Origin: CAVYXZ01 sp965223835
Lineage (GTDB): Bacteria; Chloroflexota; Anaerolineae; Aggregatilineales; Phototrophicaceae
Assembly: GCA_965223835.1 (NCBI GenBank)
Contig: CBDCXQ010000001.1
Location: 248,001 to 312,000 of the forward strand
DNA length: 64,000 bases
Direction of reading: 5' to 3'
Part shown: positions 7,059-15,434 of the stretch, in pieces
Layout of the letters: the number at the start of each line of letters is the position of its first letter
Position numbering within the stretch: position 1 is the stretch's first letter
The notes under the pieces: model-generated
Seen by the model: the letters and a program-made list of their open reading frames with translations, nothing else
The model's database searches: none
Told to the model about the DNA's origin: nothing
Translations under genes and position numbers: made by a program

Positions 7059-8366
7059 ATGAAAATGGTTTCACAAGACATCACGAACATTGATTTGGAT
7101 ACCTTTGCTGAAAAAGCACAAGGTAAGAAAATTTTATTACTCTATCCCTGGACGAACTACCGAAATATTTTTCTGACTCATCTACTAGAAACTGCTGGTA
7201 ATGGCCTAATTTACTATCGCTTAACTGATGATGCCAAACGGCTTCATGGTTGGGTTCAGGCGATGGTTACAGAACTTGATGAGGTTTTGGGAGGGTTTGG
7301 CAGCAAATTGCAAACAGCCCTGGAAGCTCAACAAAAGCCAGCGAAACTGGGCGAAGCGCTGGCAGCGGATTTGAACGCTTATGCCAATAATGAAAAGATT
7401 GTCCTTTTTATCGATGAATTTGACAAAGCACCGCTAAATGGAGAGTTTCAAGATTTCATTAAAGCTGTCGTAGGTAACTTGGGTGATAATGTTCAACTTG
7501 CGTTTAGCTCACGCCGATTGACTTACGAACCCTGGTATAACATGGTTGTTAATAATGAAGCCTGCGTTTTTGGCACTGAATATCGCAAAGATGATGGGAT
7601 GTTTACCATCGAGCCAAATCCCCGGCCTCAGTTGGAAGTCTATTCTTTAGGTCGGGGCTACGCGATTGTGAATGGGCAGCAAATTACCAATTGGGATGGT
7701 GCCCTCCCGCGTAATCTCTTTTTCTACTTTATGGACCATCCCCTGGTGACGCGCGATGAAATCTTTGCGACCTTCTGGCCGAATCTCTCGGTCAAAGAGG
7801 CCACCAATGTCTTTCATGTAACAAAGCGTAAGATCAGCGAACGCATCAGCATGAAAGTTGAGGCGAGTGGTAATTACGAACTCACCCAGTATAGCGGTGG
7901 CTTCTACATGCCGAGTGAAAAAATTGTCAGGCACTATGATGTCGCCGATTTCCAGGATGCGATTGAGCGGTCAATGGTCGCGATGTCAGATGAAAAAGAG
8001 AAAGAACTGCTGACAGAGGCGATTGAAATTTATAAAGCGCCATTCTTAGAGACGGTTAAAATGCCCTGGGTAGTTGAACGTCGCGATCATTTACAGCAAC
8101 TGTATGCCCAGGCTCTTATTAGTATGGCCCGCTTGTACAAGCGTAACCAAGAACTGCCGCACGCACTGGGCTTCTTTGTCCGGGCACTCAAAGAAACACC
8201 GCAGCGCGAGGACATCCATCGGGAAGTGATGTCCATTTATCTGGAGCAGGGCGCAGTCGAAGATGCGCGTCATCAATATCATACGCTCGAAACCATTCTG
8301 GACGAGACACTGGGCATCGGGGCATCACGCGAAACCCGCGAACTATACGAGCAGATTGGTTCATAA
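7059..8366 (+). CDS. AfsR/SARP-like transcriptional regulator with BTAD domain
   Basis: A 435-residue regulator. Residues about 15-180 look like an AAA/NACHT-derived domain: a first strand KKILLLYPW, where a P-loop would be expected but the GxxxxGK(S/T) motif is missing, and a Walker-B-like KIVLFIDEFDKAP near 113-125. A winged-helix DNA-binding domain follows (about 190-275: SLGRGYAIVNGQ, RNLFFYFMDHP, TRDEIFATFWPN, NVFHVTKRKISE). The C-terminal bacterial transcriptional activator domain (about 285-435) has TPR-like helices and ends in LETILDETLGIGASRETRELYEQI. AGGAGG at 7050-7055 serves ATG 7059 or ATG 7065. The long leader carries dyads that suggest autoregulation. Target genes are unknown; the STAS-like genes downstream are candidates. 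Confidence 0.8.
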   Translation: MKMVSQDITNIDLDTFAEKAQGKKILLLYPWTNYRNIFLTHLLETAGNGLIYYRLTDDAKRLHGWVQAMVTELDEVLGGFGSKLQTALEAQQKPAKLGEALAADLNAYANNEKIVLFIDEFDKAPLNGEFQDFIKAVVGNLGDNVQLAFSSRRLTYEPWYNMVVNNEACVFGTEYRKDDGMFTIEPNPRPQLEVYSLGRGYAIVNGQQITNWDGALPRNLFFYFMDHPLVTRDEIFATFWPNLSVKEATNVFHVTKRKISERISMKVEASGNYELTQYSGGFYMPSEKIVRHYDVADFQDAIERSMVAMSDEKEKELLTEAIEIYKAPFLETVKMPWVVERRDHLQQLYAQALISMARLYKRNQELPHALGFFVRALKETPQREDIHREVMSIYLEQGAVEDARHQYHTLETILDETLGIGASRETRELYEQIGS

Positions 8367-8435
8367 CTACCTGTCGCCACCGGCATACTTATCGCGCAAT
8401 GTGGCTGTGAATCCATCGTACAATCGGTATCATTG

Positions 8436-8462
8436 AGCCTGCTGTCTAGTCTGCAGGCTTTC
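8436..8462 (+). terminator. Weak terminator-like hairpin after the SARP-like gene
   Basis: AGCCTGC (8436-8442) pairs with GCAGGCT (8453-8459) around a 10-base loop. The following T tract is short (TTTCT), so termination may be partial. Confidence 0.45.
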
Positions 8463-8650
8463 TGAATCTGCTAGAATATGGGTGAAGTATGATTACCTCG
8501 CGACACCCCCAAATCTCTCAGCACTATTTCAGTTTGATAACTGATCGCTACCAACTCTCAACAAATTTCTTTAAATCACAAAAGTGACTATTTGCCCCGT
8601 TACCGCTGAGTCATCAGATTTGTCGGGTTGAATTACAATTTTTACAAATT

Positions 8651-8705
8651 ATTACGAAATGATCACGCATTTTGGATTATAGTAATATTACGAATTGTAA
8701 CGAAT
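8651..8705. repeat. Three direct ACGAA repeats upstream of the STAS-like gene
   Basis: ATTACGAAAT (8651), ATTACGAATT (8687) and GTAACGAATC (8697) share TTACGAA or TAACGAA. The last two are 10 bases apart, one helical turn, which is the type of spacing that tandem activator-binding repeats show. They sit 15-65 bases before the start codon. Confidence 0.4.
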
Positions 8706-8718
8706 CTCGAGGTCTAAT

Positions 8719-9090
8719 ATGGCAATTACAGTTGCATGGGATAGTGAGCAGCATACAATTGTCCGGTTCACATTTATTGGTCGCTGGGATTGGAACGATT
8801 TTTATAACGCCAGTGCCCAATCACATGAACTCATTGAGCAGGTATCCCACAATGTAGACTTGCTCATTGATCTGCGAAACAGTCAGATGTTGCCTGAGAA
8901 TATGCTCTCTCATCTTAATCGATTGCCGCAAATTGCCCATCCTAACACCGGGGCAGTCGTCATTGTTGGCGCGAATAAGGTGATGCAGGCGTTGTCGGAC
9001 CTATATGTAAGGGTTTATGGCAAAGGATCGCGCCAGTTCAGAATGGTCAAGACCTTAGATGCCGGACGTCAATTTCTGGCGAGTGCGTAG
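8719..9090 (+). CDS. SpoIIAA/STAS-like domain protein
   Basis: A 123-residue single-domain protein. The pattern (ITVAWDSEQHTIVRFTFIGRWDW, a helix, VDLLIDLRNSQMLPENML, a helix, TGAVVIVGANKVMQALSDLY, and FRMVKTLDAGRQFL) matches STAS/SpoIIAA-like proteins in which LIDLR takes the place of the anti-anti-sigma D-S motif. Canonical SpoIIAA carries a phosphorylated Ser after this Asp; here the residues are LRNSQ, so phosphoregulation is uncertain. A second protein of the same general type follows 14 nt downstream. Both may act in regulation or lipid binding; the partner is unknown. Confidence 0.6.
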   Translation: MAITVAWDSEQHTIVRFTFIGRWDWNDFYNASAQSHELIEQVSHNVDLLIDLRNSQMLPENMLSHLNRLPQIAHPNTGAVVIVGANKVMQALSDLYVRVYGKGSRQFRMVKTLDAGRQFLASA

Positions 9091-9104
9091 CTGCGGAGGA
9101 TCTC

Positions 9105-9518
9105 ATGTATATTGTTGAATGGATTGTGGAACGTCGAGTTATCCTGTTTCGTGGTGTTGGTGATCAGACTGTTGAAACCATTGAAACGGGAGTCAACCGC
9201 CTCCACGAATTTTTTGCTCAAGGTATCCCCCCCGTCCACGTCATCAGCGATAGTCGCTATATTGGCAATTTTCCCGCCAACATCGGTGCCTTAAAACAGT
9301 TGATGGCTCACCACGAAAATAGCGGCTATGTGGTCGCTATCGGCGGCAATGCCCTGTCTAAATTTGTCAGTTTGACGTTGACCAAACTCAGTGGTGGTGA
9401 GCCCCTGGAATTCAGCGAAACACTTGAAGCAGCTTTAGTACGCTTGACCCGGATAGATCCATCATTACCCCAGCAGATTGATTATCCTGATAATTCACCA
9501 ACTGACACCATTGACTGA
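9105..9518 (+). CDS. Second SpoIIAA/STAS-like domain protein
   Basis: 137 residues with the same strand-helix order as the protein before it: MYIVEWIVERRVILFRGVGDQT, a helix RLHEFFAQGIPPVHVISDSRYIG, GYVVAIGGNALSKFVSLTLTKL and a C-terminal LEFSETLEAALVRLT. The pair looks like an old tandem duplication with low identity. The tail (residues 122-137) is acidic and probably disordered. ATG 9105 follows GGAGG at 9095-9099. It likely shares a transcript with the upstream gene and converges on the receiver-like gene. Confidence 0.5.
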   Translation: MYIVEWIVERRVILFRGVGDQTVETIETGVNRLHEFFAQGIPPVHVISDSRYIGNFPANIGALKQLMAHHENSGYVVAIGGNALSKFVSLTLTKLSGGEPLEFSETLEAALVRLTRIDPSLPQQIDYPDNSPTDTID

Positions 9519-9538
9519 GCATCATACTGGTGGCCTCT

Positions 9539-9919
9539 TTACGCTGGCGCCGCGTAATCGCCTATGACATCTTGCTGACAAATTTGCATCAATTCAACAG
9601 GATTAAACGGCTTGGTTATCACCCGGGTATGTGGGGGGATGATCTTGTTAATCGTATAGGGTGCCGCAACATCGGTTGTTAGCAAATACAATGGCGTGGG
9701 CTGTTGCATCTGAAAAGTTGACCACTTTTCTAAAAATGTGTGGTAGTCTGCTTGATGTGGCAATTCGCACAGGATAACTGCTGGCGGATGCGCGTGAGCA
9801 AGTGCTAGCCCCTGGGCGGCTTGATGCACCGGGGTAACATGACATCCTTGCAAGCTAAAGGCCTCAGCGAGAGTATCACGTAAAGATTTATCGGATTCGA
9901 TGATGAGAATAGATGGCAT
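9539..9919 (-). CDS. Atypical single-domain response-regulator receiver
   Basis: A 126-residue receiver-fold protein without output domain. The start is ATG 9919, preceded by AAGGGAT. It shows the N-terminal acidic pair (IIESD), a strand VILCELPHQ, a Thr in YLLTTD and the conserved Lys in VITKPFNP. The phosphoacceptor position, normally Asp in a V-I-L-x-D-L-x-M-P strand, is Glu52 here, and the following MP is PH. A Glu can mimic the phosphorylated state, so the protein may be phosphorylation-independent. It may regulate the neighbouring STAS-like or SARP-like proteins, but this is only context. Confidence 0.7.
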   Translation of the reverse strand: MPSILIIESDKSLRDTLAEAFSLQGCHVTPVHQAAQGLALAHAHPPAVILCELPHQADYHTFLEKWSTFQMQQPTPLYLLTTDVAAPYTINKIIPPHTRVITKPFNPVELMQICQQDVIGDYAAPA

Positions 9920-10062
9920 AGTCAAATCCCTTTTGTGAGTAATCATAATATTTCATTATATTACAAAGTTCCTGCTCGTCAAGGTTCCGTTGAGGGCGAA
10001 TCAATTTTTGATTACTGCCTGTCAGTGTGTTATAAATACAAGCATTGACGCAGGAGGGCAGT

Positions 10063-10350
10063 ATGAACTACTTCAATAACACCGATCATATTCGCCAACA
10101 ACGCTTTCGGGAAAATCTACGCTGGTTCTTGCTTAATCAAGCCGCGCTTGAACTCCGAGCCGAACGTGAGGATCTGGATGCATTGGATCTGGTTGAGGTC
10201 TATGCCGAAGTGACAGCAACGCTGGCGGCGGGGAAGATTGATGTCTTTAACGCGGTGGCAGAACGTTACCAGCGTACGTATGCACCCACCGTTTGGCCCA
10301 TCGGCGCGGTTGACACCGAAATTGTTGAAGACATTGTTGACCTGGCGTGA
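10063..10350 (+). CDS. Small hypothetical protein
   Basis: A 95-residue acidic protein that I do not recognise. It begins MNYFNNTDHIRQQRFREN and is mostly helical by composition (LRWFLLNQAALELRAEREDLDALDLVEVYAEV). It has no signal peptide and no membrane segment. The start at ATG 10063 is supported by AGGAGGG 5 nt upstream. A strong terminator follows 48 nt after the stop, so it is a single-gene unit. The clear translation signals suggest it is real. Confidence 0.6.
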   Translation: MNYFNNTDHIRQQRFRENLRWFLLNQAALELRAEREDLDALDLVEVYAEVTATLAAGKIDVFNAVAERYQRTYAPTVWPIGAVDTEIVEDIVDLA

Positions 10351-10397
10351 TTGATCACGTCACTCATTTGTTTCGCTAGATTCCCAATAAATGACTC

Positions 10398-10432
10398 CAG
10401 CAGCTAAGGGCTTATGCCCTACTGCTGTTTTC
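10398..10432 (+). terminator. Rho-independent terminator
   Basis: CAGCAG (10398-10403) pairs with CTGCTG (10422-10427), and inside it GGGC pairs with GCCC. TTTTC follows. It ends the small gene at 10063-10350. Confidence 0.75.
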
Positions 10433-10571
10433 GCGACTGTATAGGTTCTGTTACGTTCATTTTATCTTGCTGTCCCTATCGTCCACTTACGTTTTGACGG
10501 CATGAAGTCTTGTCCGCCGTTCGCTGCAATGATGTATACTGAGGTGGGACAGTGAGGCATTGTGGAATTCT

Positions 10572-11192
10572 ATGAACAGTGACACATCAGAATGGGTGAG
10601 TCTGCGCGAGGCTGCTGATATTCTAGGCGTGCATCCGGCGACTGTGCGCAACTGGGCGGATAAAGGCGACCTGGCCGCCCGCCGGACGCCGGGGGGACAT
10701 CGACGTTTCCGTCGAAGTGACTTGCTCAATTATGCGGAAACTCAAGGCGAAGTTCAACCGACCGAAGTGCAGGTCATCCTGCAAAGCGCATTGGGCCAGA
10801 CGCGGATGCAAGTCGGTGGTGGCAATCTGGAACATGTACCCTGGTATGCGGCGATGAGTGATACGACGCGGCATGCTATGCGCGACCAGGGCCGCCGGGT
10901 GCTGGAAGAACTGCGCCATTACCTCGGTCAGGGTGCGCCGCACGAGGGCCTATCTGTTGCCATTACTATCGGCAAAGATTATGCTCAAATCCTCAGCACC
11001 GATGGCCTGACTTTGCCGCAAGCGGTCCGTGGACTGTTCTATTTCAGCGACTTTGTGATTAATTCAGTCCTCACGTGGTCAGAGATCAATCCCCCGCGCA
11101 ACGATGCTGATTGGGGGGCGTTATTGCGGCAGGTGAACAATTTCATCCACGCCATGTTGCTCTCCATCGTTGAATACTATGAGGAAGATTAG
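10572..11192 (+). CDS. MerR/excisionase-type HTH regulator with unknown C-terminal domain
   Basis: 206 residues. Residues 5-55 are a BldC/MerR-like winged helix (WVSLREAADILGVHPATVRN, then WADKGDL and GGHRRFRRSDL). The rest (about 75-206) is a helical domain with LEELRHYLGQGAPHEGLSVA and DFVINSVLTW, perhaps a sensor or dimerisation unit; I do not recognise it. The start was set at ATG 10572; the in-frame TTG at 10560 is an alternative. dprA begins 3 nt after its stop, so the two are translationally close and probably co-transcribed. It might regulate dprA or its own operon. Confidence 0.75.
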   Translation: MNSDTSEWVSLREAADILGVHPATVRNWADKGDLAARRTPGGHRRFRRSDLLNYAETQGEVQPTEVQVILQSALGQTRMQVGGGNLEHVPWYAAMSDTTRHAMRDQGRRVLEELRHYLGQGAPHEGLSVAITIGKDYAQILSTDGLTLPQAVRGLFYFSDFVINSVLTWSEINPPRNDADWGALLRQVNNFIHAMLLSIVEYYEED

Positions 11193-11195
11193 CGC

Positions 11196-12086
11196 GTGGA
11201 GCTAACGCCCTGGATCGCGCTGAGCTTAACCGACCATATCGGCAGCAAAACACTCAAAGCATTGCTGGCCTATTTTGGGGATGATCCGAACGCCATTCTG
11301 TCAGCACCGCCGGACGAATTACAACAGGTCAACGGAGTTGGCCCCAAGATCGCGCACAGCATTCAAGCCATTGATCTCGACCTGATCGAACAAAAGCGGC
11401 AAGACTGGGAAGCGGTGGGTTTATCCATTGCGCTGCACTATCAATCGGACACCAGCTATCCCCTGAATCTGTTAGATGAAAACATTGATGACCCCCCGTT
11501 GACGTTATTCATGCGCAGCCCCTGGCAAACGGCCTTCAACCGGGCGATTGCGGTTGTTGGCACCCGAAATCCGTCATCAACCGCTGCCGATTTTGCCTGG
11601 CAGTTGGGACAACAGCTAGCAACGCGGGGTATTGCGGTCGTGAGTGGATTGGCGCTGGGGATTGATACCGCCGCGCTAAAAGGCGCTTTGTCGATTCAGA
11701 CTGGTCGAGCAGTTGCGGTGCTGGGTTCTGGCGTGAAAAATATTTACCCGACGGCTAATGCACAACTGGTGCCTCTGTTCCAAAAACAAGGGTGCATCCT
11801 CAGCGAAGTTGCGCCGGATGCCCCACCCAGCGCACCCCGGTTGGTCGCCCGTAATCGCATTATCAGCGGCCTGAGCCGTGCCTTGATTGTCGTTGAGACC
11901 GCCGTTGATGGCGGGGCGATGCACGCCGCGCGTTTTGCGAAAAAACAGGGGCGTCCCATCTTCACGCTGGATTTGCCCGCCAGCGGTAATCAGCAACTGC
12001 TTGCAGACAACACAGCGCAGTGCATAAACTCTGATTTTAGCGACCTCGATCGTGTGTTACACGTTTTGGAAAAACATCATGCCTGA
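11196..12086 (+). CDS. dprA: DNA processing protein DprA/Smf
   Basis: 296 residues. The N-terminus (1-65) has a helix-hairpin-helix-like unit (LTDHIGSKTLKALLAYFG, VNGVGPKIAHSIQ). The Rossmann core (about 105-285) has AVVGTRNPSS, VVSGLALGIDTAALKGAL, AVLGSGVKNIYP and ARNRIISGLSRALIVVET. DprA binds incoming single-stranded DNA and loads RecA during natural transformation. Typical DprA is about 360 residues with a C-terminal winged helix, which is absent here. The GTG start at 11196 follows the HTH gene by 3 nt, and its end overlaps the GNAT gene by 8 nt, so the three form an operon. Confidence 0.93.
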   Translation: MELTPWIALSLTDHIGSKTLKALLAYFGDDPNAILSAPPDELQQVNGVGPKIAHSIQAIDLDLIEQKRQDWEAVGLSIALHYQSDTSYPLNLLDENIDDPPLTLFMRSPWQTAFNRAIAVVGTRNPSSTAADFAWQLGQQLATRGIAVVSGLALGIDTAALKGALSIQTGRAVAVLGSGVKNIYPTANAQLVPLFQKQGCILSEVAPDAPPSAPRLVARNRIISGLSRALIVVETAVDGGAMHAARFAKKQGRPIFTLDLPASGNQQLLADNTAQCINSDFSDLDRVLHVLEKHHA

Positions 12087-12561
12087 TATGCTGGTCAAAC
12101 TCTATGAACTGCCCGAACTTGGCCCGGTGATCGCGGCCCAGCAGAACCAGGGGGTTGCGATTCGACGTTCCATGCCGCCGGAACAGCATATCGTGATTGA
12201 CTGGGTGCGGCGTCATTTTAGCGAGGGGTGGGCCAGTGAAACGGCGGTGGCCTATAGTCGCTTACCGGTCTCGTGCTTCGTGGCGGTTGAAAACGAGACA
12301 TTGATTGGCTTTGGCTGTTATGACGCGACGCACAAAGGCTTTTTTGGCCCGACGGGCGTGGCTGAGGCGGAACGCGGGCGCGGCATCGGCAAGGCGTTGT
12401 TGTTAGCCTGTCTCCATGCCATGTACGCCGAGGGGTATGGTTACGCGATCATCGGCTGGGTTGGCCCGGCTGAATTCTATACGAAAGCGGTTGGCGCGAC
12501 CCTCATCCCGGATTCAGAGCCAGGTGTCTATCGTGGCCTGCTGCGCAAAACGATATCATAA
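12079..12561 (+). CDS. GNAT family N-acetyltransferase
   Basis: 160 residues. The acetyl-CoA binding motif A is clear: GVAEAERGRGIGKALLLACL, the R/Q-x-x-G-x-G/A loop. Before it lies a strand pair SCFVAVENETLIGFGCYDA, and after it a substrate-side AGFY-like segment, WVGPAEFYTKAVGA. GNAT enzymes acetylate amines on small molecules or proteins; the substrate is not known. The ATG lies inside the end of dprA (8-nt overlap), which indicates translational coupling. The last gene of the HTH-dprA-GNAT operon. Confidence 0.88.
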   Translation: MPDMLVKLYELPELGPVIAAQQNQGVAIRRSMPPEQHIVIDWVRRHFSEGWASETAVAYSRLPVSCFVAVENETLIGFGCYDATHKGFFGPTGVAEAERGRGIGKALLLACLHAMYAEGYGYAIIGWVGPAEFYTKAVGATLIPDSEPGVYRGLLRKTIS

Positions 12562-12655
12562 TTGTAAATTTATACGCCTCCAGGTAGTCCTTAATGTTTC
12601 GTAACAGTGGTTACGACTTAACATAATAAAGAGGATACATATTGGAGGGATACCC

Positions 12656-13798
12656 ATGTATATCACAAGTACCAACGTTGGGGACGTTGTTGCGCAGATT
12701 AGCACGTTGCCCCGCGCTGGCGACGCTACCGTTTTACTCCTTGTTGGCGAGAAATCGACCATTAATTTACCCGAATTACTGGCGGCGCTGCGGGCGAAGG
12801 ACATTTCGGTAGCTGGTGGCATTTTTCCCGGCATTATCAACGGCGTGGAAAAATATGAGCAGGGCATCATTGCCACCGTCATGCCAACCATGGCGGAACC
12901 GCTGGTCGTGCGCGGTTTGAACACAACCGATTTTGCTATTCCCGTTGACGACGATTTGCTCAAGCGACTGCAACAGAGCACCGATCAGCCGACCGCGCTG
13001 GTGCTGGTTGACGGTCTGACGAAGCACATTGCGTTATTCCTGGAGCGTTTGCAGCAACGGCTGGCGGGAAGCGTGAACTATATTGGCGGGGGCGCAGGGT
13101 CACTCAAGTTGGAGAGTATGCCCTGTGTATTCGACGCGCATGGTATTTACCAGGACGCCGCCCTCATCGTGCTGTTAAATGCGGCCATGTCCTACGATGT
13201 TCAGCATGGGTATCGTGATATGCGCGGGCCGTTTCGCGCGACCTATACGGAAGGCACGATCGTGCATATGCTCGATTCGCGGCCTGCACTGGACGTATAT
13301 CGCTATTATGTTGAGATGATTACCCGACAGAAAATCACACCGGATAACTTCTTCGAACTGGCATCGGGGTTTCCGCTGGGTGTCCAACATCAAGGGTCCA
13401 ACCGGGTGGTGCGCGATGCGATTGCGTTTACCGATAATGGCGGCTTAATCTGCGTCGGCGAAGTGCCCAATCGTTCACTCCTGTACATCATGCGCGGGCA
13501 GAAGGACACCCTGATGTACAGCGCCAAAAATGCTGCACAAACCGCGTTTCGTTCGCCCGCCACGGCCCAGCATTACTTCGTTGTCGATTGCATCTCGCGG
13601 GTTCTTTACCTGAAGGATGATTTCAAGCAAGAGCTTGAATACATCGCCAGCGCCTTGCCCAGACCGGAATCGTCCCTTGTCGGCATACTGTCATTGGGCG
13701 AAGTGGGGTCATATGCGGATGGGGTAGCGACGTTTTTCAATAAAACCGTTGTCGTCGGGGCGCTCCAGCCCTTGCCGGAGGGGACCGCCGCGCAATAA
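12656..13798 (+). CDS. FIST domain sensor protein
   Basis: 380 residues with FIST N and FIST C domains. Typical features are IGGGAGSLKLE in the centre, VQHGYRDMRGPFRAT, FELASGFPLGVQ, and the C-terminal FVVDCISRVLYLKDDFKQE and VGILSLGEVGSYADG, near where FIST C normally ends in a GE-x-G block. FIST proteins are thought to sense small ligands such as amino acids and often feed into signalling pathways. No kinase or cyclase is fused or adjacent, so it is a stand-alone soluble sensor. ATG 12656 has GGAGGG 7 nt upstream. Confidence 0.85.
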   Translation: MYITSTNVGDVVAQISTLPRAGDATVLLLVGEKSTINLPELLAALRAKDISVAGGIFPGIINGVEKYEQGIIATVMPTMAEPLVVRGLNTTDFAIPVDDDLLKRLQQSTDQPTALVLVDGLTKHIALFLERLQQRLAGSVNYIGGGAGSLKLESMPCVFDAHGIYQDAALIVLLNAAMSYDVQHGYRDMRGPFRATYTEGTIVHMLDSRPALDVYRYYVEMITRQKITPDNFFELASGFPLGVQHQGSNRVVRDAIAFTDNGGLICVGEVPNRSLLYIMRGQKDTLMYSAKNAAQTAFRSPATAQHYFVVDCISRVLYLKDDFKQELEYIASALPRPESSLVGILSLGEVGSYADGVATFFNKTVVVGALQPLPEGTAAQ

Positions 13799-13883
13799 CC
13801 CCGCGTTCGGGGGGCGCAATTCCGCACCAGTTGGTGCATAATTCGTATTGCCTTACGATCAATGTGACGATGGAGCTGAGGCA

Positions 13884-15305
13884 ATGCACATGCTCAAATG
13901 GCTGTTGCTGGTCATCCTGGTGACAGCCTGTACCCTGACAACAACGACTCCCCGGCAGATCGCGACGCCGGTAGCACTGGCGCTTCCCGTTGAGGAAACG
14001 GAAGAACCGATCAATACGCCCACAACTGACGCGGAAGTCTTCCCAGAAGACGATGACGACTCGGATCTCGTCCCGTCAGGCGTTAATCAACCGGCTTCCA
14101 ACCCAACCGTTCAGCCGGTGATTAGCCAGCCGATCACCTGTGGTGTTCGCACCGATTGGCTGGCCTACGTCGTCCAGCCTGGTGACACGCTCGGTGATCT
14201 GGCACGACGTACCAGCAGTACGGTGAACGAACTGGCCCAGGGCAATTGTCTGGCCGACCCCAACGCTTTGGAAGTGGGTCAGGTCCTGCGCGTGCCCCGC
14301 GTGCCAACGGCGCAGTTACCGCCAACGCAAACCTTCACGATAGGACAAACCGCGCAGGTGACACAGGCCGGGCAGAATTTGCGCGTGCGTGCCCAACCGG
14401 GGACCGGCTTTGCTACTGTGGGTGAATTGGTGCCCCGTATCTGCGTAACCATCACTGGGGGTCCGGTGCAGGCCAACGGCTTTACCTGGTGGCGCATTCA
14501 AGGGCCACGCGGGCTAAATGGTTGGGTGGCCGAAGCCAGCGGCAGCGAGATCTGGTTATCGCCGCAATTCACCACCTGCGAATCCGTGAGCGCCGGACCC
14601 GGTCCCCAGACATTTAATTGCCTTGATCCGCGCTGGCAATTCACCGGGAGCAATATCGTCAATGTATCGCCGGTGTTGGGCTTTAATAATGGTTGCTATC
14701 AAATCGGGGCGGGCACGGTCGTCACTCTCACCTGGCCGCATGCCCCCGGCGACGCGATACAGGTCACATTCTATCGCCGCAGCGACAGTTCAGCCCGTAC
14801 CGATACGCTGGGTGTGGATAACACACCGGGCGATGGCTGGTCCATCCCCTATACGGTAGCAGCGGGCATGCCGCCATCGGGCTTGTGGGCCGAAAGTATC
14901 TCGCACGGGCAGGGCACGTTGCGCAGCAGCGACCTGGCCGGATTCCATGTATCGCCAGTTGTGGGGGGTTGTCCGCAGTGGATAGCCACGACCGCCAACG
15001 CCCCGCAGCTCAACCCGACGATTGGCACCGATGGGCAATGTGTGCAGGTTGCGCCGGGGTCAACGCTCACAATCACCTGGCCGGGCGCGCCTGCCGATGC
15101 CACTGAGGTCACCTTCTATCGCAACAATCCCGCCATGTCTAAAGCTGATGTGATGGGCATTGATAGCAATGGCGTGGATGGCTGGTCGATAACGGTGCCG
15201 GCGGTTGGCTGGCAGCCCTCGGTCATCTATGCGCGTAGCATCTCCGCGCCGGTACAGGGGATTGAAGGCGAGAGTGGCACGGTTGGGATTATTGTTAAGA
15301 ATTGA
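13884..15305 (+). CDS. LysM/SH3 lipoprotein with two C-terminal beta repeats
   Basis: 473 residues. MHMLKWLLLVILVTAC is a lipoprotein signal with lipobox VTAC, so it is anchored outside the membrane. An acidic, Thr/Pro-rich linker follows. A LysM domain (about 95-140: YVVQPGDTLGDLARRTSSTV, LEVGQVLRVPRVP), a bacterial SH3 domain (about 155-215: NLRVRAQPGTGFATVGELVP, NGWVAE) and two tandem repeats of about 110 residues (IQVTFYRRSD and EVTFYRNNPA each followed by DGWSI) complete it. LysM binds peptidoglycan. The duplicated module is unassigned. ATG 13884 was preferred because the upstream TTG would disrupt the signal peptide. Confidence 0.8.
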   Translation: MHMLKWLLLVILVTACTLTTTTPRQIATPVALALPVEETEEPINTPTTDAEVFPEDDDDSDLVPSGVNQPASNPTVQPVISQPITCGVRTDWLAYVVQPGDTLGDLARRTSSTVNELAQGNCLADPNALEVGQVLRVPRVPTAQLPPTQTFTIGQTAQVTQAGQNLRVRAQPGTGFATVGELVPRICVTITGGPVQANGFTWWRIQGPRGLNGWVAEASGSEIWLSPQFTTCESVSAGPGPQTFNCLDPRWQFTGSNIVNVSPVLGFNNGCYQIGAGTVVTLTWPHAPGDAIQVTFYRRSDSSARTDTLGVDNTPGDGWSIPYTVAAGMPPSGLWAESISHGQGTLRSSDLAGFHVSPVVGGCPQWIATTANAPQLNPTIGTDGQCVQVAPGSTLTITWPGAPADATEVTFYRNNPAMSKADVMGIDSNGVDGWSITVPAVGWQPSVIYARSISAPVQGIEGESGTVGIIVKN

Positions 15306-15349
15306 GTGTTCAGAAGGTTTTCAGCGATCATTGTGCTAACCAAACAAGC

Positions 15350-15384
15350 GGCGGACTAACATCACAGTCCGCCTTTTCGTTTTT
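15350..15384 (+). terminator. Strong rho-independent terminator
   Basis: GGCGGACT (15350-15357) pairs perfectly with AGTCCGCC (15366-15373) around an 8-base loop, followed by TTTTCGTTTTT. It ends the lipoprotein gene. Confidence 0.9.
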
Positions 15385-15434
15385 GTTTGAGTACACTTGT
15401 CAATGGCTCTGATTCTGCGCTTATAACAGAGCGA

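Larger units (their letters stand above)
8367..8718. other. Intergenic region with terminator and ACGAA repeats
   Basis: No gene on either strand. The left part holds a hairpin that may end the SARP-like transcript. The right part is AT-rich and has three related repeats just upstream of the first STAS-like gene. I see no tRNA or other structured RNA. Confidence 0.55.
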
